Part shown: positions 7,760-16,256 of the stretch, piece by piece
Position numbering within the stretch: the stretch's first letter is position 1
Layout of the letters: the number at the start of each line of letters is the position of its first letter
Source of the DNA: Ga0077536 sp043744805
Lineage (GTDB): Bacteria > Pseudomonadota > Gammaproteobacteria > Ga0077536
Assembly (NCBI GenBank): GCA_043744805.1
Contig: JAYTTZ010000139.1
Coordinates: 1-28,720 of the forward strand
Reading direction: 5' to 3'
Length of the DNA stretch: 28,720 nt
The notes under the pieces: generated by a model
The model's database searches: none
Told to the model about the DNA's origin: nothing
Seen by the model: the letters and a program-made list of their open reading frames with translations, nothing else
Translations under genes and position numbers: made by a program

Positions 7760-8677
7760 TCAACCGCCGCCGAGTTCGATTTGCGCCAGCGCAAACGGGT
7801 CCTGGGTCCAGGAGTCCCGCTGCCGGACATGGGTCTGCAGGAATACCGGGCGCCCCAGCATTTGTTCCAGGGCTGTGCGGGCGGCGATGCCGAGTTCCTT
7901 CAGCCGGGCACCCTGGCGCCCGATGACGATCGCCTTCTGGCCTGCCTTCTCGACCCAGATTTCCGCCTCGATGTAGGTCACGGTGGGCCGATCCTCGAAC
8001 GTGGTGATCGCGACGTGGGCTGCATAGGGCAGCTCCTCGCCAAGCTGGCGCATGAGTTGCTCACGCAGGAGTTCAGCAGCTAGTGCCCGTTCGGATTGAT
8101 CGGTGACTTGATCATCGGGATACAGGTGCTCCCCTGCAGGCATGACGCGGGCGAGGCTTCGGAGCAAATCCGGAAGACCGCGCCCCTTGAGCGCGCTGAT
8201 CGGCACGAATTCCACTTCCGGGAGTCGCCCTGCGAGCTTTTCCATCAGGGGCAACAGCTCGCCAGGACTCGAGAGCCGGTCGATTTTGTTCAAGGCCAGG
8301 AACCGCGGGCATTTGGCGGCGAGCAGCCACTCGGCCACGGGATCGTCATCCTCACGCCATGCCCGCGCGTCGACTACCATCAGGACGGCATCCATGTCGA
8401 TCAACGCCAGATCAATCTGGCGGTTCATGAGCTTGTCCATCGCCGTGCGGGGTCTCGGCTGCCAGCCCGGAGTGTCGGAAAACACCAACTGGGTCGTACC
8501 GACATTGGTCATGCCGAGCACCCGCTGGCGGGTGGTTTGCGGGCGTCGGGAGGTGATGGCTATCTTCTGCCCAACGACCCGGTTGATGAGGGTTGATTTG
8601 CCCACATTGGGTCGACCGATGATGGCCACCCTGCCACAACGGGATTCTTCGGCAGCAGCATCTACGGGCGTCGTCAT
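7760..8677 (-). CDS. era: GTPase Era, 30S ribosome assembly factor
   Basis: Era binds the 3' end of 16S rRNA and helps mature the 30S subunit. The 305-residue protein has G1 GRPNVGKS (21-28), G3 DTPG, G4 NKID, G5 ISAL and a C-terminal KH domain with VIGRQGARLKELG. The start ATG at 8677 overlaps the rnc stop as ATGA, with AGGT nine bases upstream, so translation is probably coupled to rnc. This matches the rnc-era order found in E. coli and others. A tryptophan follows the DTPG motif where leucine is more usual; I attach no function to this. Confidence 0.97.
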   Translation of the reverse strand: MTTPVDAAAEESRCGRVAIIGRPNVGKSTLINRVVGQKIAITSRRPQTTRQRVLGMTNVGTTQLVFSDTPGWQPRPRTAMDKLMNRQIDLALIDMDAVLMVVDARAWREDDDPVAEWLLAAKCPRFLALNKIDRLSSPGELLPLMEKLAGRLPEVEFVPISALKGRGLPDLLRSLARVMPAGEHLYPDDQVTDQSERALAAELLREQLMRQLGEELPYAAHVAITTFEDRPTVTYIEAEIWVEKAGQKAIVIGRQGARLKELGIAARTALEQMLGRPVFLQTHVRQRDSWTQDPFALAQIELGGG

Positions 8678-9360
8678 GGGGTTTTACCTATGAGTTGTTG
8701 CAGGGCAATACGTGCGGCGGCCTGCTCGCCGCGCCGGCGGCTGTCGGCACTCACCAAGATGGGTAAGAGGCCGTGAACGACACATTCGATCGTGAAAACA
8801 CGCTGGTGCTGGGGGCCTTCTTCTTCCAGAGTCCGGTAAACCGGCAGGTTCCACTGTCGACCTTGCAGGAATTCCTGCAGCTCGGTCTTGGGATCCTTCG
8901 AGGCCGTTGCGGGGCTCGTCGCCGCCAAACGGACTTCGAACCATTCAAGGACCTGGGCCCGGCAAGCGTCGATGCCACCGTCAAGGTAAATCGCCGCGAC
9001 GATGGCTTCGAGTGTGTTGGCAAGGATCGACGACCGGCGCCAGCCGCCGCTTTTCCGCTCGCCCTCTCCAAGCCTGAGGTAGGTCCCAAGATCGAGTTCG
9101 CGAGCAATTTCAGCGAGCGTATCGCGATTGACCAGCGAGGCTCGCAAGCGGGTCAACGGGCCTTCGGCCGCCGACCCATGTCGGTCGCAGAGTTCGTCGG
9201 CAATGATGAAGCCCAGGAGGGCGTCACCCAGGAATTCGAGTCGTTCGTTGTTGTTGGGCGCTGCACTACGATGGGTCAAGGCCGCGTCCAGCAGTGCAGG
9301 ATCGCGGAAGGCATAACGAAGGGTTTTCAATGGCAGTCGTCGATGCGCCCTATTCGGCAA
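8674..9360 (-). CDS. rnc: Ribonuclease III
   Basis: RNase III cleaves double-stranded RNA, including rRNA precursors and structured mRNAs. The 228-residue protein has the signature NERLEFLGD (38-46), with D46, and the second metal ligand E118 in ILANTLEAIVAAIYLDGG. A double-stranded RNA-binding domain spans about residues 156-224. The start is a TTG at 9360. It gives an N-terminus of the same length as E. coli RNase III, and it overlaps the end of the DUF4845 gene by 11 nt. An in-frame TTG at 9330 would cut ten residues and is less likely. The ribosome site is weak (GGAA four bases upstream). Confidence 0.95.
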   Translation of the reverse strand: MPNRAHRRLPLKTLRYAFRDPALLDAALTHRSAAPNNNERLEFLGDALLGFIIADELCDRHGSAAEGPLTRLRASLVNRDTLAEIARELDLGTYLRLGEGERKSGGWRRSSILANTLEAIVAAIYLDGGIDACRAQVLEWFEVRLAATSPATASKDPKTELQEFLQGRQWNLPVYRTLEEEGPQHQRVFTIECVVHGLLPILVSADSRRRGEQAAARIALQQLIGKTP

Positions 9361-9751
9361 CGTTTCCGGGGAGGTTCTCGACGTGGCGGTACTTCATCAC
9401 CAGGTCGAACTCGCCGAAGAACGGCCCGCGGATCTCGTACTCGACGAGCATCGCACGTCCCTTGCTGTCGCCCAGGCGACCCACCTTGAGCAGGCTCGCG
9501 AACTCCGCGTCGCTCCAGCGATCAACATCCGTGATTTCGAACTGCTTGCTGATTGCCCTCGCAATATCGGTCTTGTTCCATTCGGCGCTGGCCTGGCTCG
9601 CAACGGTGGTCATTGCTGCGTCGACGTTCCACTTTTCCTTGTAAAGGGGGAAGAACTTCATGCCGACCAGCGCGGAGCCGCCAATCATGGCGCTCCAGAA
9701 CAACAATCCGCTCAGCGTTACGCCAGCCTGGCGCTTCTTGCTAATGGTCAT
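9350..9751 (-). CDS. DUF4845 family single-pass membrane protein
   Basis: This is a 133-residue protein of unknown function. It opens with a short basic stretch and one hydrophobic segment (about residues 11-35), leaving about 100 residues probably outside the cytoplasm. The start of the sequence (KKRQAGVTLSGLLFW) resembles a type-IV-pilin-like N-terminus, but the protein matches the DUF4845 pattern commonly found between lepB and rnc. The start ATG has GGAG eight bases upstream. It lies 19 nt after lepB and overlaps rnc by 11 nt. The constant neighbourhood of signal peptidase I hints at an envelope role, which is inference only. Confidence 0.85.
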   Translation of the reverse strand: MTISKKRQAGVTLSGLLFWSAMIGGSALVGMKFFPLYKEKWNVDAAMTTVASQASAEWNKTDIARAISKQFEITDVDRWSDAEFASLLKVGRLGDSKGRAMLVEYEIRGPFFGEFDLVMKYRHVENLPGNVAE

Positions 9752-9770
9752 CTTGTCTCCTCCCGGTGGT

Positions 9771-10532
9771 TCAACGAAGGAAAGTGCCGATGCGGCCCAA
9801 ATCGGGGCCGCGATCCCAGTTCATCCAAATCATAAAAGCTTTGCCGATCAAATTCTCATCCGGCACGAAACCCCAGAAACGGGAGTCGCGACTGTTGTCA
9901 CGATTGTCACCCATGACGAAGTACTGGCCTGCCGGCACCGTGCCCTCCCAGTCATACCCACGGGTTTCCGGCGAGTTGATGATGTCGTGGGCTTTCCCGG
10001 GAAGTTGTTCCACGAGCCGGTTTGCGCCGGTGTGCTGGGTCGCCGATTTCACGCCGATGTAGGCGCCTCCGTCTTCGGTCTTGATCGGTGCGTCGTTCAG
10101 GAACAGTTGATGGTTCTTGTAGAGCACTTTGTCGCCCGGAATGCCAATGATGCGCTTGATGTAGGGCGTCGACGGATCGTTGGGATAGCGGAACACCACG
10201 ATGTCGCCGCGCGTGGGCGAGCCGATCTCGATCACCTTGAGGTTGATTGCCGGCAGGCGGATCCCGTACGTGAATTTGTTGACCAGGATGAAATCGCCCA
10301 CCAGCAGGGTGGGCACCATCGAGCCTGAGGGAATCCTGAACGGCTCCGCCAGGAAGGAACGCAGCAGCAGGACCACGAAGAACACGGGGAAGAAGGACTG
10401 CGCGTACTCGACCAGCATCGGCGGCGGGCGGTCGGGCGATCGCCCCTTGCTGAGCAGCAGGCTATCAAGCAGCCAGATGAGGCCGGACACCGCGCACAAC
10501 AGGACGAGGATGGTTGCGAAATCGAAGATCAC
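9771..10532 (-). CDS. lepB: Signal peptidase I
   Basis: LepB removes signal peptides from secreted proteins at the periplasmic face of the inner membrane. The 253-residue protein has two N-terminal membrane segments (about 4-27 and 47-60), the catalytic serine S71 in FRIPSGSMVPTL and the general-base lysine K126 in PYIKRIIGIPGD. The further conserved box is FVMGDNRDNSRDSRFWGFV. The frame runs 46 codons upstream inside lepA, but the GTG at 10532 is preferred. It overlaps the lepA stop as GTGA and has GAGGA about eight bases before it. E. coli LepB is longer (324). Confidence 0.95.
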   Translation of the reverse strand: MIFDFATILVLLCAVSGLIWLLDSLLLSKGRSPDRPPPMLVEYAQSFFPVFFVVLLLRSFLAEPFRIPSGSMVPTLLVGDFILVNKFTYGIRLPAINLKVIEIGSPTRGDIVVFRYPNDPSTPYIKRIIGIPGDKVLYKNHQLFLNDAPIKTEDGGAYIGVKSATQHTGANRLVEQLPGKAHDIINSPETRGYDWEGTVPAGQYFVMGDNRDNSRDSRFWGFVPDENLIGKAFMIWMNWDRGPDLGRIGTFLR

Positions 10533-12325
10533 TTCTGCTTCCTCACGCTGAGCACCGCCATGAACGCTTCTTGCGGAATTTCCACCGAACCTACCTGTTT
10601 CATGCGCTTCTTGCCTTCCTTCTGCTTCTCGAGGAGTTTGCGCTTGCGCGAGATGTCGCCACCGTAGCACTTGGCAATAACGTTCTTGCGCATAGCCTTG
10701 ACGGACTCACGGGCGATGACCTTGGCACCAATGGCGGCCTGGATCGCCACTTCGAACATCTGGCGCGGGATGATTTCGCGCATCTTGCCCACCAGATCGC
10801 GGCCGCGGCGCTCGGCTTCCGTGCGATGGACAATGATGGACAACGCATCGACCTTGTCCCCGTTGATCAGCACGTCCACCTTCACCATGTCCGTCGGCTC
10901 GTAACGCAGGAAGCTGTAGTCCATCGAAGCATAGCCGCGGGACAGGGATTTCAGGCGGTCGAAGAAATCGAGCACCATTTCGCTCATGGGAATGGCGTAG
11001 CTCACTGCAGCCTGTCCGCCGGCGAAGTTGAGCTTCATTTGGACGCCACGCTTCTCGATGGCCAGGGTCATGACCGCACCGAGGTACTCTTGCGGAGTGA
11101 GGATGTCCGCCTGGATCACGGGTTCGCGGATCTCGGCGATTTCAGTTGGCCCGGGCAGCCGCGAAGGGTTGTCGATGTTGATGACATCGCCATTGCGGAG
11201 CAGCACCTGGTAGACCACGGTTGGCGCCGTGGTGATGAGCTCCATGTCGTATTCGCGCTCTAGCCGCTCCTGGATGATTTCCATGTGGAGCATGCCCAGA
11301 AAGCCGCAGCGGAAGCCAAATCCGAGCGCTTCGGACGTTTCGGGCTCGTACTGGAGCGCAGCATCGTTCAGACGGAGCTTTCCCAGTGCGTCCCTGAAGG
11401 CTTCGTACTGGGAAGAATCAATCGGGTACATCCCCGCGAAGACATTCGGCTTTGATTTCTGGAAACCAGGCAGCGCACCCGTCGCACCGTTGTGCGCGGT
11501 GGTAATGGTGTCACCGACGGGCGCACCATCGATTTCCTTGATGCCGGCGACCAGGAAACCAACCTCCCCGGTGGAGAGCTTGTCCTTACGAACCCGCTTG
11601 GGCGTGAAAATCCCCACCTGGTCGGCGGTCGCGTCGCGCCCGGACGACATGATCCGGATCTTCGCACCAGCGACGAGTTCGCCCTCGAAGATGCGTACCA
11701 AGGACACCACGCCAAGGTAGTTGTCGAACCAGGAATCGATGATGAGGGCCTTGAGGGGCGCCTCTGGTGACCCGGCAGGGGCGGGAATCCGCTGGACCAG
11801 TTGTTCCAGCAAATCGGTGATGCCGAGCCCGGTCTTGGCACTGATGTGCAGGGCGTCAGTAGCATCGATGCCAATAATGTTCTCGATTTCCACCGCGACG
11901 CGATCCGGATTAGCCGACGGCAGGTCGATCTTGTTCAGGACCGGAAGCACTTCCAGGCCCTGGTCAATCGCCTTGTGGCAGTTCGCCACGGATTGGGCTT
12001 CCACGCCCTGCGCGGCGTCCACCACCAGTAGCGCGCCCTCGCACGCCGCCAGTGAGCGCGACACTTCGTAACTGAAGTCAACGTGGCCGGGTGTGTCGAT
12101 GAAGTTCAGGTGATAGGTCTGCCCGTCCTTCGACTTGAAATCGAGGCTCACGCTCTGGGCCTTGATGGTTATTCCACGTTCACGCTCCAGGTCCATCGAG
12201 TCCAGGACCTGATGCTCCATTTCGCGATCCGACAAGCCACCGCAGGTCTGGATGAAGCGATCTGCCAGCGTGGACTTGCCGTGATCGATGTGGGCAATGA
12301 TGGAAAAATTGCGGATGTTTTTCAT
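10529..12325 (-). CDS. lepA: Elongation factor 4 (LepA GTPase)
   Basis: LepA is a ribosome-binding GTPase implicated in translation fidelity and 30S biogenesis. The 598-residue sequence nearly equals E. coli LepA (599). It shows the P-loop AHIDHGKS (11-18), ERERGITIKAQ, DTPGHVDF, NKIDLP, and the EF4-specific C-terminal end (YGGDISRKRKLLEKQKEGKKRMK). The frame is open 39 codons upstream of the ATG at 12325. This ATG matches the conserved MKNIRNFSIIAHIDHGK start and has AGG eight bases before it. It lies 32 nt after the glutaredoxin-like gene and overlaps lepB by 4 nt, so LepA and signal peptidase are probably co-translated. Confidence 0.97.
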   Translation of the reverse strand: MKNIRNFSIIAHIDHGKSTLADRFIQTCGGLSDREMEHQVLDSMDLERERGITIKAQSVSLDFKSKDGQTYHLNFIDTPGHVDFSYEVSRSLAACEGALLVVDAAQGVEAQSVANCHKAIDQGLEVLPVLNKIDLPSANPDRVAVEIENIIGIDATDALHISAKTGLGITDLLEQLVQRIPAPAGSPEAPLKALIIDSWFDNYLGVVSLVRIFEGELVAGAKIRIMSSGRDATADQVGIFTPKRVRKDKLSTGEVGFLVAGIKEIDGAPVGDTITTAHNGATGALPGFQKSKPNVFAGMYPIDSSQYEAFRDALGKLRLNDAALQYEPETSEALGFGFRCGFLGMLHMEIIQERLEREYDMELITTAPTVVYQVLLRNGDVINIDNPSRLPGPTEIAEIREPVIQADILTPQEYLGAVMTLAIEKRGVQMKLNFAGGQAAVSYAIPMSEMVLDFFDRLKSLSRGYASMDYSFLRYEPTDMVKVDVLINGDKVDALSIIVHRTEAERRGRDLVGKMREIIPRQMFEVAIQAAIGAKVIARESVKAMRKNVIAKCYGGDISRKRKLLEKQKEGKKRMKQVGSVEIPQEAFMAVLSVRKQK

Positions 12326-12357
12326 GCGAAAGCCTGGCAGCGGCGCAGTCGGGCCGA

Positions 12358-12639
12358 TCAGCCTGAAGGGTTTGGGTTTAGGTTGGCGCCGGCAGTGGCG
12401 CCGAAGGCTGCCGTGATTTCCGCGGGCTCGATGCGCCCCCACAGGAGTTCATGTCCACCTTCCAGGACCACCGGCACCCGGAAAGAATAAAGTGCATGGA
12501 GCGCAGCATCAGCGTCGACGTCCCGCTCCTCGATCGAGGCCCGGCCTGCGTCCACCAGCGGCTGCAACAGCACCATGAGCTCACTGCACAGGTCGCACCC
12601 CTGTCGGGTGACGATCGTGAGTTGCCTTGCAGTGGTCAA
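12358..12639 (-). CDS. Glutaredoxin-like (DUF836-type) thioredoxin-fold protein
   Basis: This 93-residue protein has a CDLC motif (C15, C18) after a beta strand (LTIVTRQGCDLC) and a cis-Pro-like segment FRVPVVL, as in small glutaredoxins. The substrate is unknown; it would be a cytoplasmic dithiol reductase or redox carrier. The start is TTG at 12639, forming a TTGA overlap with the mucD stop, with GGAG eleven bases upstream. Similar small genes sit between mucD and lepA in pseudomonads, from memory. The C-terminal NLNPNPSG tail looks unstructured. Confidence 0.8.
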   Translation of the reverse strand: MTTARQLTIVTRQGCDLCSELMVLLQPLVDAGRASIEERDVDADAALHALYSFRVPVVLEGGHELLWGRIEPAEITAAFGATAGANLNPNPSG

Positions 12640-14117
12640 GTTTTAGGGATCTCCAGCGCGAGAAACATCGGGTTGCCTTCGCGCTGGACCAGCAACGGCA
12701 CTTTGGTCCCCGGAGGAATCTCCTTGAGCATGGCTTGCAGTTCCGCCACCGTCTTGATGTCCCGGAAGTTGATTTGGACGATGACGTCGCCCACTTGCAC
12801 GCCTGCCTGGAGGGCCGGGCCCGGTTTGAGCTTCTCCACGAGCACGCCAGCAGACTTGAGCTTGAGTTCTGGCAACTCATCGGGTTTCAGATCACGCACG
12901 TGGGCCTTGATTCGAGAATCCAGGACCCCCTTCTCGGCGTTAGCCGGGGCGTCCTTGTGCCCTGCCAGTTGCTCGGACTCCGGCAACTTGCCGATGACCA
13001 CCGTCAGTCGCCTGGCGCTCCCGTCGCGCAGGATTTCGACGGGGATGCTCTGCCCGACCGACGTGGTGCCGACCATGGGTGGGAGGTCTGAAGACAAGGA
13101 GATCTCTGCGCCGTTAAAGCTAGTGATGACGTCTCCAGCCTTGATACCCGCTTTGCCCGCCGGGCTTTCGGGCAGGACCTTGGAAACCAGTGCACCGTGG
13201 GGAGTCGGCATCTTGAAGGACTCAGCCAGTTCGCCCGTCACGTCCTGGATCAACACGCCCAGCCAGCCGCGGCTGACGGCGCCGTGTTCGCGGATCTGCT
13301 GGTAGACGTTCATCACCACGTCGATGGGGATGGCGAACGAAAGTCCCATGAAGCCGCCGGTCCGGCTGTAAATCTGCGAATTGACGCCCACGACCTCGCC
13401 CGCCAGGTTGAACAGTGGGCCACCTGAATTGCCAGGGTTGATCGCGACGTCGGTCTGGATGAACGGCACGTAGTTCTCATTGGGCAGACTGCGACCCTTG
13501 GCGCTCACAATGCCGGCGGTCACGGAATGATCGAAGCCAAATGGGGAGCCAATCGCCAGCACCCATTCCCCAACCTTCAACGCCTCGGACTTGCCAAGCT
13601 TGACCGTGGGCAGGTTGCCGTCGGCTTTCACCTTGAGGACAGCGATATCGCTGCGCGGGTCACTGCCAACGAGTTCCGCCTTCAATTCGCGGCGATCGGA
13701 AAGGCGGACCATGATTTCGGTCGCACCTTTGACGACGTGCGAGTTTGAGATCACATAGCCATCCTTGGAGATGATGAACCCGGAACCCAGCGAAGCCGGA
13801 CCTTCCGGACGCTCGTCCTCGCCCGGGGGCATCTGGTCACCGAAGAATTTCTTGAAGAGTTCGTTGAGTGGCGGCGCGTTCGGCATTTCAGGCAGTTTGC
13901 CGGGGACCTCGCCCTCGGGGGCATCTGCCTCATCGACCACGCGTCCATTGCTCGAGATATTGACCACGGCGGGACTGTACTGGCTCACCATCTCGGTGAA
14001 GTCAGGCAGCGCCCCCAGGTTGAGCGCGCTGGCCGCGCCAGACCCGACAAGCGCACAAAGGGCGGCCACGGCGCCCACCAGGATTCGTGGGAGACCCACT
14101 CGCAGACTCTTAAGCAT
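12636..14117 (-). CDS. mucD: Periplasmic serine protease, MucD/DegP (HtrA) family
   Basis: This HtrA protease/chaperone degrades misfolded envelope proteins and, as MucD, restrains the sigma-E response in Pseudomonas. The 493-residue precursor has a signal peptide (about 1-31, ending ASA), the catalytic triad H127 (SNSHVV), D157 (SDIAVL) and S231 (NPGNSGGPL), then two PDZ domains (about 275-360 and 390-490). An in-frame TTG lies directly before the chosen ATG at 14117. The ribosome site is weak and the gene follows rseB by nine bases, so coupling is likely. Placement after rpoE-rseA-rseB supports MucD rather than a stand-alone DegP. No DegS-like anchored copy is in the window. Confidence 0.93.
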   Translation of the reverse strand: MLKSLRVGLPRILVGAVAALCALVGSGAASALNLGALPDFTEMVSQYSPAVVNISSNGRVVDEADAPEGEVPGKLPEMPNAPPLNELFKKFFGDQMPPGEDERPEGPASLGSGFIISKDGYVISNSHVVKGATEIMVRLSDRRELKAELVGSDPRSDIAVLKVKADGNLPTVKLGKSEALKVGEWVLAIGSPFGFDHSVTAGIVSAKGRSLPNENYVPFIQTDVAINPGNSGGPLFNLAGEVVGVNSQIYSRTGGFMGLSFAIPIDVVMNVYQQIREHGAVSRGWLGVLIQDVTGELAESFKMPTPHGALVSKVLPESPAGKAGIKAGDVITSFNGAEISLSSDLPPMVGTTSVGQSIPVEILRDGSARRLTVVIGKLPESEQLAGHKDAPANAEKGVLDSRIKAHVRDLKPDELPELKLKSAGVLVEKLKPGPALQAGVQVGDVIVQINFRDIKTVAELQAMLKEIPPGTKVPLLVQREGNPMFLALEIPKT

Positions 14118-14126
14118 CAAGTGATT

Positions 14127-15110
14127 TTACTCGGTAGCGCGCGGCGCAACCGAACCTGCAATTCGCCGCACTGTGACCTGGGGGATTTCGCCCACTACGG
14201 TGACCTGATGACTATGGGCCACCAAACTGTACGCATTGACGACCCCCACCAACGTGTACCCACGAAGTGGAGACGCTTCGTCGAGCAGTTTTTCGATGAA
14301 GACGGAGACCGTCGCGAGGCCGTCAGAATACACGAAATGCCTGACGGGCTGCTTGCTGGTGGAGAGGTGCTGGGTCTTGTCATTGCGCATCTGGAACCCC
14401 TGGGGAAGCCAGTTCACCTGCCACGGGGTCACGTCGTCCTGCACCGCGTCCGCAGCCCCTTGACTGGCGTCGTGGGCATACCACTGGAAATCGGTACCGG
14501 CCAACTCCGACTCAAAGCGTTCGTCGGGCAGAGGCAGGCCAATGGAGATCTCGGCAAACTGCTCCTGCTCAAGAGGGTGGTCATGTTCATCGAGGATGAC
14601 CGACTTGAGCAGCAGGCCGCTTTGCTCGTCCATCCACAGGCGATAGGCATAACGGTCAGGGGTGCGGGGCGTCACGCGCAGGCTGAGGGTATTGCGGCCG
14701 GCGACGCGGTCCGGCCCTTCGAGGACGATGCGGTAGGTTGCGCCCATCGACTCCACTGGCCCCGTAATGCCAAAGGTCCGGTAACTGCGGGGCTGCCGGG
14801 CCTCCACCATGACAGCACGTTTGTCGGCGAACTTGCAGGTGACCTTCTGGCCGTCCCGGATGACTTCGCGTGCGGGACCGGTTAACGAGATCAACCGTTC
14901 CATCTCGGCCTGGCCGCTGCCGCGATGGATGACCCGCATGGTGTCGAGTTCGCCGCCTCGCTGGTAGACAAAGACACCTTCATAATCAAGCGTCCGGGAG
15001 GCGGTCATCATCCGGCGGATCATCGACTCCGCCGTTTCTGCCGCAGCGACGACGCCAACCACACCGCAAAACGCGAGCAGGACGAACAGGCGTCCCCGGA
15101 AACCCGTCAA
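14127..15110 (-). CDS. rseB: Sigma-E regulatory protein RseB/MucB
   Basis: RseB binds the periplasmic part of the anti-sigma factor RseA and shields it from proteolysis until misfolded envelope lipoprotein or LPS signals appear. The 327-residue precursor has a signal peptide (about 1-24, GVVAAAE), an N-terminal LolA-like domain and a C-terminal domain (VNWLPQGFQM, HFVYSDGLATVSVFIE). The start is TTG at 15110, overlapping the rseA stop as TTGA. It is the only start that keeps the signal peptide intact. The ribosome site is weak, so expression probably depends on rseA translation. The cysteine in LLAFCG does not form a proper lipobox. Confidence 0.92.
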   Translation of the reverse strand: MTGFRGRLFVLLAFCGVVGVVAAAETAESMIRRMMTASRTLDYEGVFVYQRGGELDTMRVIHRGSGQAEMERLISLTGPAREVIRDGQKVTCKFADKRAVMVEARQPRSYRTFGITGPVESMGATYRIVLEGPDRVAGRNTLSLRVTPRTPDRYAYRLWMDEQSGLLLKSVILDEHDHPLEQEQFAEISIGLPLPDERFESELAGTDFQWYAHDASQGAADAVQDDVTPWQVNWLPQGFQMRNDKTQHLSTSKQPVRHFVYSDGLATVSVFIEKLLDEASPLRGYTLVGVVNAYSLVAHSHQVTVVGEIPQVTVRRIAGSVAPRATE

Positions 15111-15667
15111 CGCAGTGGCTCTTTCTCGAAGCCGACAATCCGAACGTAGGGGTGCACATTGGGCACGGCCAGGTTGTCGCGTTGTTCGTTGAAGTTGACG
15201 ATGTAGCTGTTAAGCCTGCGCCGCAGCTCGGCTGTGTCGGCCGTCGTGGCCTGGACCGGCTGTTGGCGCCAGTCGGCGACAGCGCTACCGGCATTGTCGA
15301 TGTGGGCGAACTCTTGAAGCGCCTCGCGTTCTGGCGCATTCGACACCAGCAGCACGCCGAAGATCCCGAGTGCGGCGATACTCGCTGCCAGTGCGGGCGC
15401 CAACCTCGGCGCGCGGTGCGGGCCGTGGAAGGGAACCCGGGGCACCAGTAAGTGCGGCTCGTGGACAAGGGCCATCCGGATCCGCTCATCCAGGCCGCTG
15501 ATGCTGGCTTTGGCGTCACCACCTCGCAGGATCTCCCCAATCAGGTGGTAACGCGACCATTGCGCCCGCGCATCCGGGTCGCCGGACAGCATTCCGTCAA
15601 TTGCGGCCCCCGGCGAGCCCAGTTCACCGTCCACCAGCGCCGAAAGCGATTCTCGAGTTGAATCCAT
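15107..15667 (-). CDS. rseA: Anti-sigma-E factor RseA/MucA
   Basis: RseA holds the sigma-E factor inactive at the inner membrane and is destroyed by regulated proteolysis under envelope stress. The 186-residue protein has the N-terminal sigma-binding domain (SLSALVDGELGS), one membrane segment (about 89-109, rich in A/L/I/G/V) and a periplasmic tail of about 75 residues. The ATG at 15667 has AGGAG upstream, within the end of the rpoE gene region; the gap to rpoE is ten bases. The sequence is poorly conserved, so the call rests on topology, the N-terminal motif and its place between rpoE and rseB. Confidence 0.92.
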   Translation of the reverse strand: MDSTRESLSALVDGELGSPGAAIDGMLSGDPDARAQWSRYHLIGEILRGGDAKASISGLDERIRMALVHEPHLLVPRVPFHGPHRAPRLAPALAASIAALGIFGVLLVSNAPEREALQEFAHIDNAGSAVADWRQQPVQATTADTAELRRRLNSYIVNFNEQRDNLAVPNVHPYVRIVGFEKEPLR

Positions 15668-15677
15668 GGGGATGCTC

Positions 15678-16256
15678 CTAATTTTCGATGAGGGGCTTCA
15701 ATTGCGCATCCAGCGCTTCGCGCGCCCGGAAGATTCGGGACCGCACGGTACCAATAGGGCAATCCATGGCCTGTGCGATTTCTTCATAGCTCAGGCCGTC
15801 GATTTCGCGAAGGCTGATCGCCGTACGCAGGTCTTCCGGCAACGCGGCCATCGTGCGCAAGATGGTCGACTTGATTTCCTCGACCAGGAGGATCTTTTCC
15901 GGTGTTGCATAATCTGCCTGCAAATCTTCTATCGCTATTGCTTCGCCGTCCGAGTCGACGAGGTTAACCTCGCGCGGGCGTCGGCCGAGTGCGGCCAGGT
16001 GGTTCTTGGCCGTGTTGATCGCAATGCGATACAACCACGTATAAAAAGCACTCTCGCCACGGAAATTGCCCAAGGCGCGGTAAGCCTTGATGAAAGCCTC
16101 CTGCGCGACATCCGACGCATCGGCGGAATTCCTGACGTAGCGTGAGACAAGTTTGACGATGCGGTGCTGGTAACGGAGTACCAGCAGATCGAATGCGCTC
16201 TTGTCCCCACGTTGAACCCGGGCAATGAGTTCTTCGTCAGTCCGCGTCTCCCCCAT
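15678..16256 (-). CDS. rpoE: RNA polymerase sigma factor RpoE/AlgU (extracytoplasmic function)
   Basis: This 192-residue ECF sigma factor (E. coli RpoE has 191) directs transcription of envelope-stress genes. Region 2 reads YQHRIVKLVSRYVRNSADASDVAQEAFIKAYRALGNFRGESAFYTWLYRIAINTAKN and region 4 includes LREIDGLSYEEIAQAMDCPIGTVRSRIFRARE. The frame is open 11 codons further upstream, but the ATG at 16256 with GGAGG eight bases upstream fits the family start. It heads the long minus-strand cluster and is divergent from nadB, as in Pseudomonas aeruginosa. Autoregulation is expected from the family, but I could not find a convincing sigma-E promoter in the 131-nt gap. Confidence 0.97.
   Translation of the reverse strand: MGETRTDEELIARVQRGDKSAFDLLVLRYQHRIVKLVSRYVRNSADASDVAQEAFIKAYRALGNFRGESAFYTWLYRIAINTAKNHLAALGRRPREVNLVDSDGEAIAIEDLQADYATPEKILLVEEIKSTILRTMAALPEDLRTAISLREIDGLSYEEIAQAMDCPIGTVRSRIFRAREALDAQLKPLIEN

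Noticed and set aside
9700..9751. A type IV pilin-like N-terminus in the DUF4845 protein
   Set aside because: The KKRQAGVTLSGLLFW start is only superficially pilin-like, the fifth-position glutamate is absent, and the lepB-rnc location and overall length fit DUF4845.
15038..15110. A lipoprotein signal in RseB (LLAFCG)
   Set aside because: Phenylalanine before the cysteine breaks the lipobox. A normal signal peptidase I site (VAA-AE) follows.
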